In this document: piece by piece, positions 1-4,997 of the stretch | Layout of the letters: every line of letters begins with the position of its first letter | Position numbering within the stretch: position 1 is the stretch's first letter | Assembly: GCA_023664705.1 (NCBI GenBank) | Contig: JAMPFE010000040.1 | Location: 1-18,048 of the forward strand | Length of the DNA: 18,048 nt | Origin: Lachnospiraceae bacterium | GTDB lineage: Bacteria; Bacillota; Clostridia; Oscillospirales; Ruminococcaceae | Direction of reading: 5' to 3' | Translations under genes and position numbers: made by a program | The notes under the pieces: generated by a model | What the model was told of the DNA's origin: nothing | The model's database searches: none | What the model saw: the letters and a program-made list of their open reading frames with translations, nothing else

Positions 1-80
1 TGATGGCGTATGGCATTAAAACAAGATACTGCCCTTACTGCGGCGCGAAAATGGATGGAGAGCGAAATGCCGACCGATAA
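1..80 (+). CDS. C-terminal end of a zinc-ribbon phage microprotein (5' end uncertain)
   Basis: The reading frame with codons at position 3 ends with YCPYCGAKMDGE and a TAA at 78-80. One CPYC knuckle near the C-terminus is typical of small zinc-binding proteins in Firmicutes phages, where a second cysteine pair lies further upstream. An ATG sits at position 3, but a 25-residue protein with half a zinc site is unlikely, so most of the gene is probably left of the window. It overlaps the next gene's start by 14 bases. Function unknown; binding to nucleic acid is only a guess. Confidence 0.5.
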   Translation, partial: MAYGIKTRYCPYCGAKMDGERNADR

Positions 81-765
81 TTACATAAAGCTATCCGACG
101 CCGCCGTTATTCTGCAAGGGCGGAACGTCGACAGCAAAAAGCTGAACACGGAGCGCCGCGGACTGCCGTATATCGTCGGAGCAAGCCGCATTAAAGACGC
201 GCGGCTTCGGTGCGAAAAATACGTCGAGGACAGCGAAAAAGAGACGATCTCGCGGCTCGGCGATATAATTATTTCGACCGTCGGAACGCTCGGGAAAGTT
301 GGGATAAACGACGTCGGCGACTGCGTTTTGTCAAAGCACGTGTGCGCGGTGCGTTTCGTGCCGCAGATACTGCCCGAGTACGGCTTGCTGTGCGTGCTCG
401 GCTCACTGGCAACGATTATCCCGCCCGACGATCCCGACAACCCGAAAACGGGATTTTCGCGAAAGCTCGACGCGGAGAAAATCGGCGAGCTCCCGTTGCT
501 GCTCGCGGCGGTTGACGAGCAGCGGCTCATGGTCGAGCGGATGGTAATGCTCGCGCTTTGTTTCGGAAAGGCGGCAAACGCAAAAACTCCCGAAGCCGAA
601 ACGCTCCCCGACGACCCGTTAGCGCTTGCAGAGCAATTTAAGTACAAATCGAGAACGCTTTTGAAGTGGCAATTTAAAGCGGTCGACGAAATAGCGCGGC
701 TCATCAAAAAGCCTTGGGAAACGGTTCCCGAGGAATTACAATTATTTTTGGAGGAATTGAAATGA
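67..765 (+). CDS. HsdS-like single target-recognition-domain protein (type I restriction specificity subunit family)
   Basis: A protein of 232 aa if started at the ATG at 67, which has GGAG six bases upstream; the longer frame from position 10 overlaps the upstream gene and lacks a ribosome site. It resembles half of a type I restriction specificity (S) subunit: GLPYIVGASRI (about 32-42), GDIIISTVGTLGKVGI (65-80) and LSKHVCAVRF (88-97) match the conserved core of one target recognition domain, followed by the conserved region with LPLLLAAVDEQRLMVERM (about 142-159). Normal HsdS has two such domains and roughly 400 aa. No HsdM or HsdR is visible. The stop overlaps the ATG of the adjoining adenine methyltransferase (ATGA), suggesting translational coupling. 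It may direct that methyltransferase or mimic or alter a host type I enzyme; both are inference. The last ~60 residues (charged, helical) do not look like the second half of HsdS. Confidence 0.75.
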   Translation: MPTDNYIKLSDAAVILQGRNVDSKKLNTERRGLPYIVGASRIKDARLRCEKYVEDSEKETISRLGDIIISTVGTLGKVGINDVGDCVLSKHVCAVRFVPQILPEYGLLCVLGSLATIIPPDDPDNPKTGFSRKLDAEKIGELPLLLAAVDEQRLMVERMVMLALCFGKAANAKTPEAETLPDDPLALAEQFKYKSRTLLKWQFKAVDEIARLIKKPWETVPEELQLFLEELK

Positions 766-1496
766 AGATAGACAAGGAAATTATCGAGGTGCTTGCAAAG
801 TCGAATATCGACGGCAATACTCTCGAGATAACGCAGCAGCTCGACCGCGCTTTGTATCTCAAGGTCAACAAGGTGCTGAAAGCGATCGGCGGCAAATGGG
901 TGAGCGCGAAGAAGCGGCACGTTTTTGACGGCAATGTCGAGGATATCGTGCAGAACATTATCTTGACGGGCGAGTACACCGACGCGCGAGCCGAGTTCCA
1001 GTTCTTTCCCACGCCCGACGAGCTTGCAAGGCAGCTTGTTGAGGAAGCGGAGATATGTTTCGGAGAGGCTTGCCTTGAACCGTCGGCAGGGCGTGGGAAT
1101 ATCGCGAAATTTATGTCCGACTGCGACTGTATCGAGCTGAATCCCGACAACCGAAAATTTTTGACCGAGAACGGTTTCAACGTTATCGCCGAGGATTTTA
1201 TGACGTTTGAGCCGCAGCGCGATTACGACGTTATCGTGATGAACCCGCCGTTCTGCAGGCAGCAGGACATAGCGCACGTTACAAAGGCGATAAGCATTGC
1301 GAAACGGTGCGTTATCGCGGTCATGAGCGCTTCGGTGATGTGGCGCACGGACAAGCGAACGACCGAGTTTCGGGCGCTTGTTGAGAGCTTCGGGGGCGCT
1401 GTCGAGCAGCTCCCTGAAAAGGCGTTTAAGGGGAGCGGAACAATGGTGAATACCTGCAAGGTGGCGGTGAGGAAGGACGGTGACGGCAATGGATAG
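762..1496 (+). CDS. Orphan N6-adenine DNA methyltransferase
   Basis: A 244-aa protein starting at ATG 762, with GGAGG at 750-754; the frame extends upstream to 714 but without a ribosome site. S-adenosylmethionine-dependent methyltransferase motifs are clear: FFPTP (81-85), motif I LEPSAGRGNI (105-114), an acidic residue at the end of the next strand (CIELNPDN, 123-130) and the catalytic motif IV NPPF (161-164), typical of amino-methylating enzymes of adenine. An N-terminal block (about 20-75, LEITQQLDRALYLKVNKVL) is common in phage methyltransferases of this type and may bind DNA. No cognate restriction enzyme is seen, so it probably protects phage DNA from host restriction. It is coupled by a 4-base overlap to the HsdS-like gene, and its end overlaps the next small gene by 8 bases. 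Confidence 0.88.
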   Translation: MKIDKEIIEVLAKSNIDGNTLEITQQLDRALYLKVNKVLKAIGGKWVSAKKRHVFDGNVEDIVQNIILTGEYTDARAEFQFFPTPDELARQLVEEAEICFGEACLEPSAGRGNIAKFMSDCDCIELNPDNRKFLTENGFNVIAEDFMTFEPQRDYDVIVMNPPFCRQQDIAHVTKAISIAKRCVIAVMSASVMWRTDKRTTEFRALVESFGGAVEQLPEKAFKGSGTMVNTCKVAVRKDGDGNG

Positions 1497-1644
1497 GCTG
1501 ACAGATAGAGACAAGGAAATGCCCACACCAATAGAAGAACATTCTCAATATTATTCGCGGTGCGTGTGTAAACTTGCCGAGTACGAGGACACGGGTCTCA
1601 CGCCCGAGGAAATAATCGCGATGAAAGAGAGGTGCGGGAAATGA
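1489..1644 (+). CDS. Small phage protein, KLAEYEDTGLTPEE type (51 aa)
   Basis: The frame starts at ATG 1489 inside the end of the methyltransferase gene and ends at TGA 1642-1644, which overlaps the ATG of the next gene. The protein begins MDRLTDRDK and contains CVCKLAEYEDTGLTPEEI (25-42), a signature found in very many small proteins of Firmicutes phages. Its function is not known. GAGGAAGGACGG around 1470-1480 serves as ribosome site. The overlaps on both sides and the recognisable motif make it a real gene despite its small size. Confidence 0.75.
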   Translation: MDRLTDRDKEMPTPIEEHSQYYSRCVCKLAEYEDTGLTPEEIIAMKERCGK

Positions 1645-2381
1645 CACGACAACAAGCATTACAAGTCGCTAAACCCATTCTGTTCAACACGGATATGGTG
1701 AGGGCGATTTTGAACGGGAGAAAGACGGTCACAAGGCGGGTTATCAAGTTCGACAAGGAAGATTTGAGCGAGTGCCGATTTGTGGAAATGAGCATAGACC
1801 CTGCCGAGACCCGCATAGCGAAAGACGGCACGGAATATCCGCACGACCTCAAAGGGCTTTACGCGACATTTGAAGATGACAACAGCTTCTTCCCGCTCGT
1901 CAAAGCACCTTACCAAATCGGCGACATTCTCTACGTTCGGGAGACGTGGGCGTATCAATATTGCTGGGAATGCGAACAGCAGAACATTGAAGATGAATGC
2001 GATTTCGAGAAGCACAGGTTTAAGAGTGCGCCTTTCGGAGAATATGGCTGTTATAAATTCCCCACCGAGCACGATGAACCTGTAGATCATCAATGGCACC
2101 CGTCAATACATATGCCCAAAGAGGCAGCGCGGATATTCCTGCGGGTTACTGATGTGAGGGTTGAGCGGTTGCAGGATATTACGATTCAAGGCTTGCAAGA
2201 TGAGGGCATTTTGCTGCAAGGATATATTTCCCAGTATGCGGCTCTTACGACCGACGTGTTTGAACCGTTCAAAGAATTGTGGAACAGCACCGTCAAGAAA
2301 TCCGACCTCGAAAAATACGGCTGGGAAGCAAACCCGTGGGTATGGGTAATCGAATTTGAGAGGGTGGGGGCGACGAAATGA
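1641..2381 (+). CDS. ASCH/PUA-like domain phage protein
   Basis: The ATG at 1641 overlaps the previous stop (ATGA) and has GAGAGG about eight bases upstream, giving 246 aa. The N-terminal stretch PILFNTDMVRAILNGRKTVT (about 12-31), followed by RRVIK, is the hallmark of a widespread phage family with an ASCH-like fold, here with GRKTVTRR in place of the usual GxKxxExR. The C-terminal half carries RVERLQDITIQGLQDEGI and FKELWNSTVKK, then a PWVWVIEFERV ending, all usual in the family, so it looks full-length. Its role is unknown; ASCH domains are thought to bind RNA or modified nucleotides. After it, 2382-2443 holds no recognisable gene beyond a 12-codon frame (2378-2416) that I do not trust. 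Confidence 0.7.
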   Translation: MTRQQALQVAKPILFNTDMVRAILNGRKTVTRRVIKFDKEDLSECRFVEMSIDPAETRIAKDGTEYPHDLKGLYATFEDDNSFFPLVKAPYQIGDILYVRETWAYQYCWECEQQNIEDECDFEKHRFKSAPFGEYGCYKFPTEHDEPVDHQWHPSIHMPKEAARIFLRVTDVRVERLQDITIQGLQDEGILLQGYISQYAALTTDVFEPFKELWNSTVKKSDLEKYGWEANPWVWVIEFERVGATK

Positions 2382-2443
2382 ACAAAAACCAAGCGTCGAC
2401 GCAAAGTTGCCGATAGATCGAGACGAGCAAACAGGAGGTAACA

Positions 2444-2971
2444 ATGCATTGCTACACTATTGATACGGAAACCACGGGCTTAAATCCCGACGAGGACGAG
2501 ATACTCCAACTGTCGATAATTGACGTAAACGGCGAAACGGTTTATGACAGCTTTTTCCGCCCCGAACGCCACACAAGCTGGGAGAGCGCGGAGAAAGTCA
2601 ACCGCATCACCCCCGAATTGGTATCGGGAGCGCCCAAAATCAAGGAAATGCTGCCCGTGCTCAACGCTGTTTTTGCAAACTGCGGCACGATAATCGGATA
2701 TAATACGGGGTTCGACCTTGCGTTCCTGCAAAACGCGGGCGTGATATTCCGCGGGGATACACGAATTATCGACGTTCAGGCTTTGTTTATGCCGATCGCG
2801 GGAGATTGGGATTGGCAGCGAAATAATTACAAGTGGCAGAGCCTTGTTGAGTGTGCGGAATATTGCGGCTATAAATGGCAGGGCAACGCGCATGACAGCT
2901 TGGCGGACGCCCGAGCGACGCTGTTTTGTTATGACGCGCTGGCGGCAACGCATTTATTGTACAAAATGTAG
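2444..2971 (+). CDS. DnaQ-like DEDDh 3'-5' exonuclease
   Basis: The 175-aa protein has all three exonuclease motifs of the DnaQ/RNase T family: Exo I DTETTG (D7, E9), Exo II YNTGFD (N87, D91) and Exo III HDSLADARA (H150, D155), so the DEDDh metal-binding set is complete. Such enzymes remove nucleotides from 3' ends, as proofreading exonuclease (DNA polymerase III epsilon type) or in RNA/DNA turnover. It is a stand-alone domain without polymerase fusion. AGGAGGT (2432-2438) precedes the ATG. It lies in the early operon with DNA modification genes and fits a role in phage DNA replication or nucleotide salvage; which of these cannot be told from the sequence. Confidence 0.92.
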   Translation: MHCYTIDTETTGLNPDEDEILQLSIIDVNGETVYDSFFRPERHTSWESAEKVNRITPELVSGAPKIKEMLPVLNAVFANCGTIIGYNTGFDLAFLQNAGVIFRGDTRIIDVQALFMPIAGDWDWQRNNYKWQSLVECAEYCGYKWQGNAHDSLADARATLFCYDALAATHLLYKM

Positions 2972-2982
2972 GAGGCATCAAA

Positions 2983-3216
2983 ATGGGTAAGCCAAAGAAC
3001 AAAACCACGGCGCACGACCTTGCCGTCAAGCTCCGCAAGCTGTCCGACGAGCAGTTGGTCGAGCGGCTTGTGCAAAAGCGCGCAGCGGAAGATATAAAAC
3101 CGCGGAATGACGTCGAGAAATTTCTGCGGGAATTAGCGGCGGAAAAACCGCGGGGCGTCGGAGCAGCAACGCTCGGGAAGATCGGTAAATTCGCAAAAGA
3201 AAAGGGATACATTTAA
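2983..3216 (+). CDS. Small conserved phage protein of unknown function (77 aa)
   Basis: This is a lysine-rich, helical 77-aa protein beginning MGKPKNKTTAHDLAVKLRKL and ending GVGAATLGKIGKFAKEKGYI. The ribosome site GGAGG overlaps the stop codon of the exonuclease gene, 11 bases before the ATG. The C-terminal GVGAATLGKI resembles a helix-hairpin turn but is too short to call a domain. Small proteins with this start and this ending occur just upstream of the late regulator in Clostridia phages. Function unknown. Confidence 0.7.
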   Translation: MGKPKNKTTAHDLAVKLRKLSDEQLVERLVQKRAAEDIKPRNDVEKFLRELAAEKPRGVGAATLGKIGKFAKEKGYI

Positions 3217-3228
3217 GGGGGAAACGAA

Positions 3229-3636
3229 ATGACGCGCGTCGAGCTGGACGATTATTATTTATTACAGGATATGATCACGGAATGCGAGGAGAATATAGCG
3301 AAAGCGGAGGCGCTGCTGTACGGTTCTCCGCATTTCGATACAAACGGAGTTTCAAGTACTCCCTCTCCTCAAAACCGCGTTGAAAACGCCTACATCAAGA
3401 TAATCGAACAAAAAAACGAGCTGCTTGCGAAAAAAGCCGAATACGAGCGGCTTAAAGTCCTTGTCGAGCAATATATAAGCAATATCGGCGAGCTTTTTGT
3501 GCGCAGGATATTTGAAAAGCGCTTTATACAAAGAAAGCGCTGGAGCGAGATCGCCGACGAGCTGGGCGGGCAAAATACGGCGGGCAGCGTCAGCAAAATC
3601 TGCTACCGCTATCTTGAAAAGCACCCGAACGGATAA
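3229..3636 (+). CDS. RinA/ArpU-like late transcription regulator (sigma-70 region 4-like HTH)
   Basis: This 135-aa protein has an N-terminal helical, coiled-coil-like half (MTRVELDDYYLLQDMI to about residue 85) and a C-terminal helix-turn-helix: VRRIFEKRFIQRKRWSEIAD, then SVSKICYRYLEKH. This is the arrangement of the DUF1492/RinA/ArpU group, which activates late (packaging and structural) genes in Firmicutes phages. It is the last gene of the early operon, directly upstream of the packaging module, where this regulator usually sits. AAGGGGGAAA lies 5-14 bases before the ATG. A likely target is the promoter at 4577-4585, which has a good extended -10 and a poor -35 (inference). Confidence 0.75.
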   Translation: MTRVELDDYYLLQDMITECEENIAKAEALLYGSPHFDTNGVSSTPSPQNRVENAYIKIIEQKNELLAKKAEYERLKVLVEQYISNIGELFVRRIFEKRFIQRKRWSEIADELGGQNTAGSVSKICYRYLEKHPNG

Positions 3637-3642
3637 AAATTC

Positions 3643-3664
3643 CCCCGCTCCGTGCGGAGCGGGG
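3643..3664. terminator. Bidirectional intrinsic terminator
   Basis: CCCCGCTCC (3643-3651) pairs with GGAGCGGGG (3656-3664) around a GTGC loop. The + strand continues into AGAATTGTTATTTTTC, and the minus strand into a T-rich ATTTTTATCC. It lies 6 bases after the stop of the late regulator gene and 25 bases past the stop of the convergent 47-aa minus-strand gene, so it can end both transcripts. Confidence 0.8.
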
Positions 3665-3689
3665 AGAATTGTTATTTTTCGGCGGAGCG

Positions 3690-3833
3690 TTACGACCTGA
3701 CCTCCACGTCGTCAAGCTTTTCGATGATCTCCTCGATTTGTTTTTTTGTTTCCTCGTCAGCCGTTGCCCTGTATTCATCAAGGATCTTTTCAATGGTTTT
3801 CAGATCCTTGTAAGTCAATGATTTTTTTGACAT
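3690..3833 (-). CDS. Small charged helical protein of unknown function (47 aa)
   Basis: On the minus strand an ATG (3833-3831) preceded by AAAGAGGTG opens a 47-aa frame beginning MSKKSLTYKDLKTIEKILDE and ending KLDDVEVRS. It is rich in Glu, Lys and Ile in a heptad-like pattern, so it is probably helical or coiled-coil. I do not recognise a family. It is a complete single-gene unit: a consensus promoter about 45 bases upstream of the start and the hairpin 3664-3643 just after the stop. A longer 67-aa frame overlapping this stretch is a shadow with low-complexity residues. Confidence 0.68.
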   Translation of the reverse strand: MSKKSLTYKDLKTIEKILDEYRATADEETKKQIEEIIEKLDDVEVRS

Positions 3834-3878
3834 TGTTTTCACCTCTTTTCACATTCGCGTTATATTGCCGTTGCCAAC

Positions 3879-3907
3879 ATTATAACACATATCTCGCGGG
3901 TTGTCAA
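3879..3907 (-). promoter_or_regulatory. Sigma-A promoter for the 47-aa gene
   Basis: Read on the minus strand, TTGACA (3907-3902) and TATAAT (3884-3879) are both perfect consensus and separated by exactly 17 bases. It points at the 47-aa gene and lies downstream of the Cro/CI-type gene's stop, so the 47-aa gene has expression of its own. Confidence 0.85.
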
Positions 3908-3950
3908 GCCCGACGGACGGGAATTTCCGCTCCTCGCGGAGTGAAAAAGC

Positions 3951-4145
3951 TCATTGCTTATCGGGCGGCGACAGCAGCTCATCCAGTTTCAAACCGAGAA
4001 CCTCGGCGATTTTGAGCGCGTTCGACACCAGACAGTCGCCGCGCTTTTCAAGGTCTTGTATCGTCCGCCGCGACATTCCCGTAAGCTCGGACATTTTAGG
4101 CACGGATATCCCCGCTTTTTTTCGGTGCTCCTTGATATAAAGCAT
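3951..4145 (-). CDS. Cro/CI-type (XRE family) helix-turn-helix regulator
   Basis: A 64-aa minus-strand protein, essentially one HTH_3 domain. KMSELTGMSRRTIQDLEKRG (17-36) matches the helix-turn-helix, followed by the family's closing helices ALKIAEVLGLKLDELL (43-58). The start has GAGGTG about five bases upstream. There is no C-terminal cleavage or oligomerisation domain, so it is Cro-like in size rather than a full LexA-type repressor. It is third in a leftward series behind two hydrophobic microproteins, separated from the nearest by only 8 bases. It probably controls one or more of the nearby promoters (4260-4288, 4485-4513, 4577-4585 or 3879-3907); which one is not shown. A weak 5-bp hairpin (3926-3940) follows the gene but lacks a U tract. 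Confidence 0.85.
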   Translation of the reverse strand: MLYIKEHRKKAGISVPKMSELTGMSRRTIQDLEKRGDCLVSNALKIAEVLGLKLDELLSPPDKQ

Positions 4146-4153
4146 AGTTCACC

Positions 4154-4252
4154 TCACTTGACAAAAAAGAACCAAATCACCCCGACTATTGCAATAAAAG
4201 TAATCGCAATATCGAGAATAATAAGCGCCAGCTTGAAAATATCTTTTTTCAT
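4154..4252 (-). CDS. Single-span membrane microprotein (32 aa)
   Basis: The minus-strand ATG at 4252 opens a 32-aa frame: MKKDIFK, then an uninterrupted hydrophobic stretch of about 23 residues (LALIILDIAI to FF), ending VK. This is a one-pass membrane peptide with positive ends. The ribosome site is modest (AAGG/CAAGGG upstream). Its stop lies 8 bases before the ATG of the regulator, so the two are almost certainly cotranscribed. Peptides of this size and charge occur as type I toxins and as phage membrane accessory factors. No family is recognised, so function is open. Confidence 0.6.
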   Translation of the reverse strand: MKKDIFKLALIILDIAITFIAIVGVIWFFFVK

Positions 4253-4259
4253 AAAACCC

Positions 4260-4288
4260 TTGACTTCCTTTCCGAAATGTGATATACT
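4260..4288 (+). promoter_or_regulatory. Rightward promoter of the antisense RNA
   Basis: TTGACT (4260-4265), a 17-base spacer and TATACT (4283-4288), with TG one base before the -10 (extended -10, TGA-TATACT). It faces right, into the 3' end of the 41-aa gene on the other strand, and starts 8 bases from the ATG of the divergent 32-aa gene. No convincing rightward coding frame with a ribosome site follows, so its product is most likely noncoding. Confidence 0.75.
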
Positions 4289-4294
4289 TTCATT

Positions 4295-4450
4295 AGGGAT
4301 GGTTGCCGCCCTCCCCTCTGAAAGCGGAGCGTTTAGAAGAACGTTCCTTTAATGACTGCCCAAATCGTTGTCGCGGTTATTACGATTTTCAGGATTTGGG
4401 TCAAGAGCTTATCGATTTGCTTTGCCGCTTCGATGAGCTCTTTTATTTTG
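4295..4450 (+). ncRNA. Candidate antisense RNA (type I antitoxin-like), about 155 nt
   Basis: The start is set about 7 bases after the -10 of promoter 4260-4288, the end by the U tract of the hairpin 4403-4450. The RNA would be complementary to the 41-aa hydrophobic peptide gene (4458-4333) from about its fourth codon through the stop and on into the 3' untranslated region. Promoter, terminator and exact overlap with a small hydrophobic reading frame on the other strand match the design of type I toxin-antitoxin loci. The ribosome site and start codon are not covered, so it would act by duplex formation and RNase cleavage or by transcription interference (inference). Confidence 0.55.
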
Positions 4451-4458
4451 CGGTTCAA
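4333..4458 (-). CDS. Hydrophobic microprotein, candidate type I toxin (41 aa, TTG start)
   Basis: On the minus strand GGGGAGGTG sits about 7 bases before a TTG (4458-4456), opening a 41-aa frame. It has a basic, amphipathic N-terminal half (MNRKIKELIEAAKQIDKLL) followed by one membrane-length segment (ILKIVITATTIWAVI) and ending KGTFF. TTG starts are also used by the protease and tape measure genes of this phage. A perfect TTGACA-17-TATAAT promoter lies directly upstream. The gene is overlapped almost completely by a candidate antisense RNA. No dedicated terminator follows, so the message may run on into the 32-aa and regulator genes. No known toxin family is recognised by eye; the toxin role rests on size, charge, hydrophobicity and the antisense layout. 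Confidence 0.62.
   Translation of the reverse strand: MNRKIKELIEAAKQIDKLLTQILKIVITATTIWAVIKGTFF
4403..4450 (+). terminator. Terminator of the antisense RNA
   Basis: AAGAGCTTATCGA (4403-4415) pairs with TCGATGAGCTCTT (4430-4442): 13 pairs with a single T-G wobble and a 14-base loop, followed by TTTTATTTTG. On the minus strand the wobble becomes a C/A mismatch and no U tract follows, so the hairpin works as a terminator only for rightward RNA, although it lies inside a leftward gene. Confidence 0.75.
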
Positions 4459-4484
4459 TTTTATCACCTCCCCTCTGTAATTAT

Positions 4485-4513
4485 ATTATAGCACATTTTG
4501 ACGTGCTTGTCAA
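4485..4513 (-). promoter_or_regulatory. Consensus promoter for the leftward microprotein/regulator operon
   Basis: Read on the minus strand, TTGACA (4513-4508) and TATAAT (4490-4485) are perfect with a 17-base spacer. It drives the TTG-started 41-aa gene and probably the 32-aa membrane peptide and the XRE regulator. It is divergent from the late promoter at 4577-4585, about 64 bases away. Confidence 0.87.
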
Positions 4514-4550
4514 TAGCTTTTTTAAAAAATTTTTATAAAATTTGTCCCAA

Positions 4551-4564
4551 ATGTCCGACATGTC
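4551..4564. promoter_or_regulatory. Palindromic putative operator upstream of the late promoter
   Basis: ATGTC-C-GACAT (4551-4561) is a perfect inverted repeat, and GACATGTC (4557-4564) is a second, overlapping one. They occupy the place of the -35 element of the rightward promoter with -10 at 4580-4585. The site lies between two divergent promoters and could bind the XRE protein or the RinA-like activator. Assignment is inference. Confidence 0.5.
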
Positions 4565-4576
4565 TCATAAAAGATG

Positions 4577-4585
4577 TGCTATAAT
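4577..4585 (+). promoter_or_regulatory. Late promoter (extended -10) of the packaging/structural module
   Basis: TGC-TATAAT is an extended -10 with a perfect hexamer. The best -35 match is CCGACA (4555-4560) at a long 19-base spacing; at 17 bases the hexamer is GACATG, a poor match. A good -10 with a weak -35 fits an activator-dependent late promoter. It is the only rightward promoter seen ahead of the HNH and terminase genes. Confidence 0.6.
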
Positions 4586-4603
4586 ATAATTGAAAAAATA
4601 TAT

Positions 4604-4631
4604 AAAAGGCTCGCCTCGGCGGGTCTTTTTT
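4604..4631 (+). terminator. Leader terminator/attenuator before the HNH gene
   Basis: AAAAGGCTCGC (4604-4614) pairs with GCGGGTCTTTT (4619-4629) with two G-T wobbles and a CTCG loop, and a run of six T closes it. It starts only about 12 bases after the expected transcript start of the late promoter and ends 18 bases before the HNH start codon. It may block leaky transcription into the late genes or require antitermination. Confidence 0.7.
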
Positions 4632-4649
4632 GTTGAGGAGGAGTGAGCG

Positions 4650-4997
4650 ATGCCGTATAGAGCAAAGCGTCCGTGCGCGTATCCAGGCTGCCCGAGGCTC
4701 GCCGACAAGACCTATTGCACGGAGCACGGGCGGCTTGTGAACGCGCAGTACGAAAGGTACGGGCGCTCTCCCGAGACGGCGGCGCGCTACGGGAAAGCTT
4801 GGCGGATAATTCGCAGGAGATACATCGCCGCGCACCCCTTATGCGAGGAGTGTCTGAGGCGCGGGCTCGCGATTCCCGCGGAGCACGTACATCATATAGT
4901 TCCGCTCGCGGACGGCGGCATCAACGACGAGAGCAATCTCATGTCGCTGTGTAAGTCCTGTCACTCGCGGATACATATGAAAATGCGGCGGGGGTAG
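4650..4997 (+). CDS. Phage HNH endonuclease (terminase-associated)
   Basis: A 115-aa protein with a complete HNH domain: zinc knuckle CEEC (65-68), the EHVHHIVPLADGG core (79-90, His81/82), Asn96, and the second knuckle CKSCH (101-105) followed by RIH. An additional N-terminal cluster CAYPGC (9-14) and CTEH (23-26) could bind a second zinc. The ATG follows GAGGAGGAG. In HK97-like phages an HNH protein encoded beside the terminase genes is needed with terminase for cutting DNA at cos. Its place as first gene of the packaging module fits that role. Confidence 0.93.
   Translation: MPYRAKRPCAYPGCPRLADKTYCTEHGRLVNAQYERYGRSPETAARYGKAWRIIRRRYIAAHPLCEECLRRGLAIPAEHVHHIVPLADGGINDESNLMSLCKSCHSRIHMKMRRG

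Noticed and set aside
10..66. N-terminal extension of the HsdS-like protein
   Set aside because: No ribosome site, overlap with the zinc-ribbon gene in another frame, and the domain match begins after ATG 67.
2378..2416. 12-codon frame (MNKNQASTQSCR) after the ASCH-like gene
   Set aside because: It overlaps the stop in ATGA fashion but is too short and lacks any recognisable feature; it may be the remnant of a lost gene.
3590..3793. Minus-strand 67-codon frame rich in Arg/Ser/Lys
   Set aside because: It overlaps the better supported 47-aa gene in another frame and runs through the terminator hairpin into the late regulator gene.
4249..4293. Minus-strand 14-codon frame (MKVYHISERKSRVL) ending in an ATGA overlap with the 32-aa membrane gene
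   Set aside because: The overlap is suggestive of a coupled leader peptide, but no ribosome site precedes it and the -10 of the opposite promoter lies within it.
4303..4491. Rightward 62-codon frame behind the promoter at 4260-4288
   Set aside because: It starts at a TTG without ribosome site, has no plausible protein character, and crosses the hairpin terminator; the rightward RNA is better explained as noncoding antisense RNA.
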